Below are positions 9,835-17,328 of a stretch of DNA of 36,063 nucleotides, one piece after another. Below the pieces are notes generated by a model. It did no database searches. It was not told the DNA's origin and saw only the letters and a program-made list of their open reading frames with translations. The stretch covers positions 1 to 36,063 of the forward strand of contig CANFXY010000011.1 of NCBI GenBank assembly GCA_947451105.1, written 5' to 3'. The stretch comes from Bacteroidota bacterium (GTDB taxonomy: Bacteria; Bacteroidota; Bacteroidia; NS11-12g; UBA955). The first letter of the stretch is position 1. Every line of letters starts with the position of its first letter. The position numbers were made by a program, and so were the translations under genes.

Positions 9835-10725
9835 ATGGCTAAAATAAAAATTTCAATTATAGGAATTACAGGGTTCATGCTTTTACTAGGAGCATGTCAC
9901 AAGGATAAGACCCAATCGAACAATGACATTGTTGGGTTTCTTGCTCCAACGGCTATACAAAAGAAGGTAGCTATTCTCGAAGATTTTTCAGGAGTTGGAT
10001 GCGTGTTGTCTCCTTACGCGCATCAAATATCTAAGGCAATAAGGGATTCTAATCCCGGGAAATTTATTGTCATGGAAGTTCATGCCGGTTCTTATGCAAA
10101 TCTGACATCGGGGTGGCCTAATTTTAAGACCGCTTTTGGAAGTTTATTGGTTACCCAAGCAAAAGTCTCAACCTATCCAGCGGGCACAATGAATAGAATT
10201 CAGTGTGCGAAGTTTGGATTAATTCCAATTTCGCCAGGAGCTTATGCCCTGCCGAGAGGTGCGTGGGGAACGGCTGCAAACCAAGTTTTTAGAATGGATG
10301 CTCCGGTAAACCTTGGTGCCGAAGCTACATACGATACGAATGGTAGGGTATTAACGGTTGTCGTAGATCTATACTATACCAGTAATCAAATGGGCCAAAA
10401 TAATTTAAATGTATTATTGCTACAAGACCATTTGTTCTCTAAACAGTGCATACTTACTGGATTTGAAAAGTCAGAAATTATTATCTATGAGCAAAACAAT
10501 GTAGTAAGAGATTTTATAACAGGACAGTGGGGTGAAGTCATAACAGAAAATAAAACCCAAGGTTCTAAATTGAGGAAAATTTATAAATATAGAGTACCTG
10601 CTGATTACAATGGAATATCAGCGGAGGGAGGGGGAGCTGTAGTAATAGACAATTTAAAAGTTGTTGCCTTTGTCGCCGAAGGTCAGACAAATATTTTAAA
10701 TGCAGTTGAAGTTGATGTTCAATAA
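9835..10725 (+). CDS. Omp28-related lipoprotein
   Basis: Lipoprotein signal MAKIKISIIGITGFMLLLGAC; Omp28-like VAILEDFSGVGCVLSPYAHQISKAI. ATG at 9835 preferred over 9805, which overlaps the terminator. Confidence 0.75.
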   Translation: MAKIKISIIGITGFMLLLGACHKDKTQSNNDIVGFLAPTAIQKKVAILEDFSGVGCVLSPYAHQISKAIRDSNPGKFIVMEVHAGSYANLTSGWPNFKTAFGSLLVTQAKVSTYPAGTMNRIQCAKFGLIPISPGAYALPRGAWGTAANQVFRMDAPVNLGAEATYDTNGRVLTVVVDLYYTSNQMGQNNLNVLLLQDHLFSKQCILTGFEKSEIIIYEQNNVVRDFITGQWGEVITENKTQGSKLRKIYKYRVPADYNGISAEGGGAVVIDNLKVVAFVAEGQTNILNAVEVDVQ

Positions 10726-10753
10726 CTTATAATTTGAATTGTAAAAATTTTGT

Positions 10754-10785
10754 AAAAGTCCCGAATTTTAATTCGGGACTTTTTT
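10754..10785 (+). terminator. Rho-independent terminator
   Basis: AAAAGTCCCGAATT-tt-AATTCGGGACTTTTTT. Confidence 0.88.
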
Positions 10786-10804
10786 GTTTTAGATATTTAT
10801 TTCC

Positions 10805-10812
10805 TACATTTG
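10805..10812 (+). promoter_or_regulatory. -7 element TACATTTG upstream of third Omp28-like gene
   Basis: TAnnTTTG match 20 nt upstream of ATG 10833 and just after the preceding terminator. Confidence 0.55.
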
Positions 10813-10832
10813 CTTCAATTAAGAAATATAAA

Positions 10833-11639
10833 ATGAAAAAATTAGCCATCTTATTTACAGCTTTTGCTTTTGCATCGGTTGTATTTGTGTCTTGCAAAAA
10901 GACTACTGAAGCGCCTGCAGCAGATCAAGGTATCGTTGTAGAACAAAAAAACACATCAATTATCAATAAATTCACTGGAACCAACTGTTACTATTGCGGT
11001 GACTGGGGATGGCCAATGTTTACAGGCTTAATTGATGCCCACCACGGTGTTGATGCAGTTTGTATTGGTTCATACAGCCAAAACTCATTCGCTCAATTGT
11101 TGATTAACTCTTTCGCAACTGCAATGGACAAACGTTTACCAGTTGCTGCAGGTTACCCTACATTCTCTGCTAACTTCTACGATGCATGGACAAATGCTAC
11201 AACCTTGCAAGCAATGACTGCTAACATCGAAACTAAAATCAGCGAGCACAAAGCTGCTGCAGTAGTTGCTAACAGCGGTTTGACATACAAAGTTGTTGGA
11301 AATGACATCGTTTTCAATACTAGAACTAAATTCTTCCAAGCAGCTACAGGTGAGTACAACATCTCTGTTGTTGTTTTAGAAGATGGTGTTATCGCTAACC
11401 AAGCAGGTCCTAACGGTGGAGCTAACGCTTCTCACCACAAAGTGTTGCGTTCATCTAACGGTGACTGGGGTACTTTGGTTACCAACGGTGACGTGGCTGC
11501 AGGTACTCAATTTGACCAAACCATCACCATCACTAAAGATGCTGCTTGGAATATGGCTAACGTTGAATTCGCTACTTTACTTTGGAAAAAGAACGGAACC
11601 AAATGGGATTTCGTAAATGCTCACTTGCATAAAAACTAA
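10833..11639 (+). CDS. Omp28-related lipoprotein
   Basis: MKKLAILFTAFAFASVVFVSC lipobox; SIINKFTGTNCYYCGDWGWPMF thioredoxin-like CxxC. ATG at 10833; the ORF-track start at 10734 overlaps the upstream terminator. Confidence 0.78.
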   Translation: MKKLAILFTAFAFASVVFVSCKKTTEAPAADQGIVVEQKNTSIINKFTGTNCYYCGDWGWPMFTGLIDAHHGVDAVCIGSYSQNSFAQLLINSFATAMDKRLPVAAGYPTFSANFYDAWTNATTLQAMTANIETKISEHKAAAVVANSGLTYKVVGNDIVFNTRTKFFQAATGEYNISVVVLEDGVIANQAGPNGGANASHHKVLRSSNGDWGTLVTNGDVAAGTQFDQTITITKDAAWNMANVEFATLLWKKNGTKWDFVNAHLHKN

Positions 11640-11642
11640 TTA

Positions 11643-11692
11643 AAAGTTTTAAAACTTTAAAAAGTCCTGAATTTATTCAGGACTTTTTTTTT
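11643..11692 (+). terminator. Terminator region: 16-bp palindrome followed by hairpin and T-tract
   Basis: AAAGTTTTAAAACTTT palindrome (11643-11658), then AAAAAGTCCTGAATttATTCAGGACTTTTTTTTT. Confidence 0.85.
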
Positions 11693-11721
11693 CGCTTTTT
11701 TTTTGTTATTATTGTTTTTAA

Positions 11722-13911
11722 ATGAGGAGTTTAAGTTTAATCTTTTTTGCATTTATTTGTGCTGTCTCAAGTTATGGGCAGTCTTATTTTGCAGTTAGAA
11801 ACGATGGTGAAATTCCTCAAGGGTATTATCTAGATAAGGTGTACGATTTCGACAAAGCCATCTTGCTTAATCAACCCTCTAATCAAGTGCTGTCAGCTGA
11901 AGATCAAATTCCTTTTACCTTTTATTTTTACAACACACCGTATACAAAATTTAGAGCTTCAGACAATGGGTATATTACGTTTAATGAAAATGCAACAAGC
12001 TCCGAAGTGCCAGATACCATTTTGCCTGAAAATAGCATCGTGGCTTTCGGTAAAGATTTGAAATTGCAAAAATTACCTGCCCCTAATGAAGGGGTTGGCA
12101 CGCAGGTGTATTCTTATACCGTGGGTAAAGCGCCCAATAGAAGCCATATTATCCAATATTATGGTGCCAGTTTGGCTGGCGATTTATTGATACCGCCTAT
12201 TAACAATTCATCGATTTTCGCCTTTGCAATAGTGTTGCACGAGGGACCAGAAGGGCGCTTTGATTTGGTGTATTCTCCCTACGGGAATAGATTTTCAAAA
12301 GGCAGTATTGGCTGTTCTTCAATTGCAAATGCTTCTAAAACATTGTTTAGAGATTCGTTGGTATTCTTACCCTATCAGTTTTCTTTTAATGTAAATGATT
12401 TTATTGTTTACCAATTTCATTATGGAACCCAGTCAAAATACGATCTTGCCTTCAAAGAAATCAAAGTTGAAAAAGTATATCCATTTAATTCTGTCGTCAA
12501 TTTTAAAGGGAAAATGGCCAATTGGGGCAAGAATGCTGTTCAATCTTATACGGTAAATTATTCCATTAATGCAGGGGACACCATTTCATATTTGATAGAC
12601 CAACAAGATTTATTGCCCAATGGGGAAAGCGGTATGGTATTTAACCACCCAATTTCATGGCTTAGTGGGGCATTGGGTAGTTTAAACGAAGTTAATATTT
12701 GGCTTTCTGATCCTAACAGTGATACGGATGGTGTGGCCGCAAATAGCCACTATAACAAAACAGTTTTAAGGAATAACAATACAAATTTAGCAGATAGAAA
12801 TGTGCTCATAGAAGAGGGCACAGGCGCTTGGTGCGGTTATTGTCCGGATGCCAACTTGATTATAAACGCCGCGTGTAAACAATTTGGCAGAAGAGTGATA
12901 CCCATTTCTTATCATTTCGATGACAGTATGAGCACCGATGATGGCAATCTATTCCTTAGTCAGTACATAAACAGTTACCCAGATGCCATCATCGACCGTA
13001 AAATTTTATTGGGAAGCAATAAGACTTGGATAGATGAATTGAATTCTCGAATGAATATCAAAGCACCTGTCGAAGTGTATATTCAAAATAAAGTATTCAA
13101 TCCACAAACCAGGGTAATATCTTACCGAGTGCGCGTTAAGTTTGTCGACTATTGGTATGGTGTCTTGCGCATTGGAAGTGCCGTAACTGAGGATAAGGTT
13201 CGCGGCATGGCAAATCCATTTATTTGGAGCCAAAACAACTATTACAGCAAGAATAATCCCAGTGGGGCAGCAGGAGGAAACACGCACCCAATGTACAATG
13301 AAAGTGTTGTTATTGATGGTTATTGGCATGAACATGTTCAAAAGGCAAATCCTTCAGGTGTATGGGGAATTCCAAACTTAATGCCGCAACTAGTGGCGCC
13401 CAATTCAGAATATTTTGCAGACTTTACCTATACCTTGCCGCCCGCATCATTTGTCTCTTATTCAAGCGACTATAATTCTGAGTTTTGCAGCACCATTGAT
13501 GCAATAGGGCAAAATGAAGGCCTACATATTCCAGCCAATATCAACCTAATTGGCTTTGTTGAAGAATACGATGACAACGATGTGTTTAACCGACCTATTA
13601 TCAATGCAGCCAGTGCCCCATTGTGGGATTTGGTTTCAGTCAAACAAATGAATGTATTAGGCGAAGCACTTTCACTTTACCCTAATCCTGCAGCCGAGCA
13701 ATTCAAAGTTCAATTTAATTTAGCGTCATCCACAGAGATTGCGATAGAACTTTATTCAATGAATGGACAATTGATGCAAACCATAATACAGAATTGTTCT
13801 GAGGGGCAAAATACCATTGTTGTAAATACACAAACATACCCAAAGGGATTGTATACATTGAAAATGGTTTTAAATGACAAAGTCATTGTTAAACCGCTTG
13901 TCTTGCAATAA
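11722..13911 (+). CDS. Secreted Omp28/thioredoxin-like protein with T9SS type A sorting domain
   Basis: Signal peptide MRSLSLIFFAFICAVSSYGQ; RNVLIEEGTGAWCGYCPDANLI; C-terminal LSLYPNPAAEQFKVQFNL...YPKGLYTLKMVLNDKVIVKPLVLQ. Confidence 0.88.
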   Translation: MRSLSLIFFAFICAVSSYGQSYFAVRNDGEIPQGYYLDKVYDFDKAILLNQPSNQVLSAEDQIPFTFYFYNTPYTKFRASDNGYITFNENATSSEVPDTILPENSIVAFGKDLKLQKLPAPNEGVGTQVYSYTVGKAPNRSHIIQYYGASLAGDLLIPPINNSSIFAFAIVLHEGPEGRFDLVYSPYGNRFSKGSIGCSSIANASKTLFRDSLVFLPYQFSFNVNDFIVYQFHYGTQSKYDLAFKEIKVEKVYPFNSVVNFKGKMANWGKNAVQSYTVNYSINAGDTISYLIDQQDLLPNGESGMVFNHPISWLSGALGSLNEVNIWLSDPNSDTDGVAANSHYNKTVLRNNNTNLADRNVLIEEGTGAWCGYCPDANLIINAACKQFGRRVIPISYHFDDSMSTDDGNLFLSQYINSYPDAIIDRKILLGSNKTWIDELNSRMNIKAPVEVYIQNKVFNPQTRVISYRVRVKFVDYWYGVLRIGSAVTEDKVRGMANPFIWSQNNYYSKNNPSGAAGGNTHPMYNESVVIDGYWHEHVQKANPSGVWGIPNLMPQLVAPNSEYFADFTYTLPPASFVSYSSDYNSEFCSTIDAIGQNEGLHIPANINLIGFVEEYDDNDVFNRPIINAASAPLWDLVSVKQMNVLGEALSLYPNPAAEQFKVQFNLASSTEIAIELYSMNGQLMQTIIQNCSEGQNTIVVNTQTYPKGLYTLKMVLNDKVIVKPLVLQ

Positions 13912-13970
13912 GTTGCTATTGCTTTTGTATTTGTGTAAAATTGGTAGACAATAAACGGGTTTAAAAATCG

Positions 13971-13978
13971 TACCTTTG
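13971..13978 (+). promoter_or_regulatory. -7 element TACCTTTG upstream of purH
   Basis: TACCTTTG 7 nt upstream of ATG 13986. Confidence 0.6.
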
Positions 13979-13985
13979 CGGCGCA

Positions 13986-15515
13986 ATGCAAAGCCAATCA
14001 AAAACAATCAAATCTGCTTTAATTTCTGTCTACCACAAAGACAATCTAGAACCAATCGTAAGACAATTGGCCCAATTGGGTGTTCAAATTTATTCTACAG
14101 GTGGTACCTTAAGTTTTATTGAAAAACTAGGGTTGCCAGTCACTGCAGTTGAAGCCTACACAGGATTTCCTGAAATTTTAGATGGTCGCGTTAAAACTTT
14201 ACACCCAAATATTTTTGGTGGGATATTGGCACGCCGTGACAATCCAAAGGACATTCAAGAACTAGGGCAACACAACATCAATCTTATTGATTTGGTTATC
14301 GTTGATTTATATCCTTTTGAAGATACCGTAAAAAGCAGCAACGATGAGGCTGAAATTATCGAAAAGATAGATATTGGTGGTATTTCATTAATACGCGCTG
14401 CGGCAAAAAACTTCAACGACACATTAATCGTTTCAAATAGAAACCAGTACCAAGATTTATTAAATATTTTGCTTGAAAAAAATGGTTCTACGGATCTAAG
14501 CGACCGCAAACTATTTGCAGCGAAAGCTTTTATGAATTCCTCGCATTACGACACCGCGATTTTCAACTACTTTAACCAAGACTTGGCCTTGCCTGCATTT
14601 AAACACAGTGTTATGGATTCTAAAGCTTTGCGTTATGGAGAGAATCCACACCAATCAGGCACTTTCCACGGTGATTTAAATGAGGTTTTTGAAATATTAA
14701 ACGGCAGAGAATTGTCTTACAACAACCTAGTGGATGTTGAAGCTTCTTTGAATTTAATTGCTGAATTTTCAGAGCCTAGTTTTGCCATCATTAAGCACAC
14801 CAATTCGTGCGGACTTGCCAGCAGAGCCACTTTATTGGATGCCTACAAAGCAGCCTATGCTTGCGACACAACCTCTGCATTTGGCGGTGTATTGGCTTGT
14901 AACCGTGAAGTGGATTTAGAAACAGCCAATGAAATCAACAATTTGTTTTTCGAAGTTTTAAGCGCGCCTTCATACACCGAAGAGGCCTTAGACATTTTAA
15001 AACAAAAAAAGAATAGAATCATTATCCGTCTTAAAAAGACAGTCAACAATAAAACCATGTTCAAGAGTTTGTTAAACGGTGTGCTTGAGCAACAAGTTGA
15101 TTGGAGTTCTGAATCAGCCAATGATTTCAAAGTGGTAACAGAAAAGCAAATGACTGCAGAACAGTTAAGCGATTTGGAATTTGCTATTAAAGCGGTAAAA
15201 CACCTTAAATCTAATGGTATTGCCTTGGTAAAAAACAAACAATTAATTGGAATGGGCTGTGGTCAAACATCTAGAATAGATGCCCTTGAATCAGCGGTTA
15301 AAAAATCAAATGCTTTTGGCTTTGACACCAATGGTGCAGTGATGGCTTCTGAGGCATTTTTCCCTTTCCCAGATTGTGTCGATATTTCTCATCAAGCTGG
15401 CGTAGTTGCAATTGCGCAACCGGGTGGCAGCATAAAAGACCAAGAGAGCATTGACGCCGCAAATAGAAATGGTCAAGCCATGGTGTTGACGGGCATACGC
15501 CACTTTAAACACTAA
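13986..15515 (+). CDS. purH: Bifunctional AICAR formyltransferase / IMP cyclohydrolase
   Basis: ALISVYHKDNLEPIVRQLAQLGVQIYSTGGT, DGRVKTLHPNIFGGIL, LRYGENPHQSGTF, KHTNSCGLA, SEAFFPFPDCVD motifs. Confidence 0.97.
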   Translation: MQSQSKTIKSALISVYHKDNLEPIVRQLAQLGVQIYSTGGTLSFIEKLGLPVTAVEAYTGFPEILDGRVKTLHPNIFGGILARRDNPKDIQELGQHNINLIDLVIVDLYPFEDTVKSSNDEAEIIEKIDIGGISLIRAAAKNFNDTLIVSNRNQYQDLLNILLEKNGSTDLSDRKLFAAKAFMNSSHYDTAIFNYFNQDLALPAFKHSVMDSKALRYGENPHQSGTFHGDLNEVFEILNGRELSYNNLVDVEASLNLIAEFSEPSFAIIKHTNSCGLASRATLLDAYKAAYACDTTSAFGGVLACNREVDLETANEINNLFFEVLSAPSYTEEALDILKQKKNRIIIRLKKTVNNKTMFKSLLNGVLEQQVDWSSESANDFKVVTEKQMTAEQLSDLEFAIKAVKHLKSNGIALVKNKQLIGMGCGQTSRIDALESAVKKSNAFGFDTNGAVMASEAFFPFPDCVDISHQAGVVAIAQPGGSIKDQESIDAANRNGQAMVLTGIRHFKH

Positions 15516-15567
15516 ACTCTAAAAGGTTTTTTCTTTCTGGTTTGTATCAATCCTGTATAACGTAATT

Positions 15568-15710
15568 CCGCCCTTGATTGCAGCGGCAGCGCGCTATTTG
15601 TGTGGGCTAAGTTTTTGCAGGTGTATAGTGGCGCCCGGTAGCAAGCCAATAGACACCCAGCAAAAAAGGCCACAGAGACAGAGCCTACAGCGGAAAGCAA
15701 GTTAAGGCGG
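15568..15710. ncRNA. Candidate structured RNA or inverted-repeat element in the purH-mlaE intergenic region
   Basis: Nested complementarity: CCGCC 15568-15572/GGCGG 15706-15710; CTTG 15573-15576/CAAG 15698-15701; TGTGG 15601-15605/CCACA 15670-15674; TTTTTGC 15612-15618/GCAAAAA 15660-15666; GGTGT 15620-15624/ACACC 15653-15657; TGGC 15629-15632/GCCA 15645-15648. AGCGG half-sites on both arms (15582-15586, 15689-15693). Confidence 0.45.
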
Positions 15711-15806
15711 CATCAAACATATGTTCAGGTTAATGATGAGATGTATCATGTTTTTTTTATAATCCACATGAAATATTAAGCATTTTAAGTGCTAAATTCG
15801 CCTGTA

Positions 15807-16574
15807 ATGGCACATGTATCAGCAAAGGCTTTTTTAATCGAAGCAGGTGAAATAGCCCGTTTTGCCTCACGCTTTTTTAGTGCTTTGTTTAAGCCCAAAC
15901 AAGAGTGGAGAGAGTTGTTGAGACAGGCCTATTTTATTGGGTATAAATCATTGGGTTTGGTTGGACTTACAGCCTTTATTATGGGACTTGTGCTGACCAT
16001 ACAATCTCGCCCAACCTTGGTTGAATTTGGTGCTGAAGCTTGGTTGCCTAAAATGGTTTCTGTATCGCTTATTCGTGAAATTGTCCCCGTGATAACAGCC
16101 CTTATATGTGCTGGAAAAATTGGTTCCAGCATAGGTGCGGAACTTGGTTCAATGAAAGTAACCGAACAGATAGATGCCATGGAAGTCTCTGGTACCAATC
16201 CATTCAAATATTTAGTTGTCACCCGTGTGCTGGCCAGCAGTTTGATGATACCCGTTTTAGCCGTTATAGCAGCTGCGATATCTTTGTACGGAGCTTATCT
16301 AGGCACCAACATAAAAGGGGTGGTAAGTTGGCAGTTGTATTGGACTCAAGTATTTGAAGCCTTAACATACAGCGATGCATTGCCTGCTTTTATTAAGACC
16401 TACTTTTTCGGTTTTGCCATCGGTATCATTGGTTGCTACAAGGGGTTTAACTCCAGCAAAGGAACCGAGGGTGTTGGACAATCGGCAAACTCTGCTGTTG
16501 TTCTCTCTTCTCTAATGGTTTTTGTTATTGATTTAATTGCGGTTCAATTGGCCGATTTAATGGGTTTAACCTAA
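15807..16574 (+). CDS. mlaE: MlaE-family ABC transporter permease
   Basis: GLTAFIMGLVLTIQSRPTLVEFGAEAWLPKMVSVSLIREIVPVITALICAGKIGSSIGAELGSMKVTEQIDAMEVSGTNP is the MlaE permease signature. ATG 15807 preferred over GTG 15789. Confidence 0.93.
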   Translation: MAHVSAKAFLIEAGEIARFASRFFSALFKPKQEWRELLRQAYFIGYKSLGLVGLTAFIMGLVLTIQSRPTLVEFGAEAWLPKMVSVSLIREIVPVITALICAGKIGSSIGAELGSMKVTEQIDAMEVSGTNPFKYLVVTRVLASSLMIPVLAVIAAAISLYGAYLGTNIKGVVSWQLYWTQVFEALTYSDALPAFIKTYFFGFAIGIIGCYKGFNSSKGTEGVGQSANSAVVLSSLMVFVIDLIAVQLADLMGLT

Positions 16575-17326
16575 TGGAAATTAATCAGAAATTAAATATC
16601 GAGAATGTAATTGAGGTTAATGGCTTATGCAAGTCATTTGGGGCGAATACCGTTCTTAATAATTTTGACTTTAGACTCAAGCGTGGCGAGAATGCAGTGG
16701 TGCTCGGTAAGTCAGGTTCCGGAAAGTCTGTATTCATTAAGTGCATTATTGGTCTGCTTACTGCCGACTCTGGAAAAATAAATGTCTTAGACTACAATAT
16801 ATCTGATTTGAATTCTGATGCCTTAGATGCTTTGCGTATGCGCATGGGTTTTCTGTTTCAAAGCAATGCCTTGTATGATTCAATGACCGTGAGAGAAAAT
16901 TTGGAATTTCCACTCAGAAGGCATGGTAAAGACATGGACAACAAAGAGGTTTATGCAGCAGTTAAAGAAGCGTTAGAGAGTGTTGGATTGCCTCATACGG
17001 AGAACATGATGCCTGCTGAATTGTCTGGTGGTATGAAGAAAAGAATTGCCATTGCGCGAACGTTGATTTTGAAACCTGAAATTATTTTATACGACGAGCC
17101 CACCACGGGCTTAGATCCAATTACAGGAAGGGAGATTGACGATTTAATTGTTAAAATCCAAAGGGAATACAAAACCTCTTCTATCATCATTTCCCACGAC
17201 ATGCATTGTGTGAAAGCTGTGGCGAATAGAATTGTAATGCTGATTGATGGCAGGGCGTATATGGAAGGAGATTACAACAGTCTGTCAACCTGCAGCGACA
17301 GAAAGGTACTTGATTTTTTTGATTAA
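16574..17326 (+). CDS. mlaF: MlaF-like ABC transporter ATP-binding protein
   Basis: Walker A GKSGSGKS, signature LSGGMKKRIAIARTL, Walker B IILYDEPTTGLDP. Start overlaps the mlaE stop by 1 nt. Confidence 0.95.
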   Translation: MEINQKLNIENVIEVNGLCKSFGANTVLNNFDFRLKRGENAVVLGKSGSGKSVFIKCIIGLLTADSGKINVLDYNISDLNSDALDALRMRMGFLFQSNALYDSMTVRENLEFPLRRHGKDMDNKEVYAAVKEALESVGLPHTENMMPAELSGGMKKRIAIARTLILKPEIILYDEPTTGLDPITGREIDDLIVKIQREYKTSSIIISHDMHCVKAVANRIVMLIDGRAYMEGDYNSLSTCSDRKVLDFFD

Positions 17327-17328
17327 TT

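Noticed and set aside
11383-11616. 77-aa plus-strand ORF in an alternate frame inside the third Omp28-like gene
   Set aside because: Frame shadow of a strongly codon-biased gene; low-complexity hydrophobic translation with no independent start signals.
11643-11658. AAAGTTTTAAAACTTT palindrome considered as an operator
   Set aside because: Directly precedes an intrinsic terminator and is very AT-rich; more likely part of the 3'-end structure or chance.
14855-15238. 127-aa antisense ORF within purH
   Set aside because: Antisense shadow of a highly conserved housekeeping gene.
15512-15700. 62-aa minus-strand ORF (MLSAVGSVSVAFFAGCLLACYRAPLYTCKNLAHTNSALPL...)
   Set aside because: Overlaps the structured inverted-repeat element, has no recognisable domain and is better explained as a by-product of the palindromic DNA.
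15557-15710. Possible integron attC site (TAAC at 15558-15561, GTTA at 15701-15704, imperfect hairpin between)
   Set aside because: GTTAAGG does not fit the GTTRRRY core, the TAAC/GTTA pairing conflicts with the stronger CCGCC/GGCGG helix, and there is no integrase or cassette-like gene nearby.
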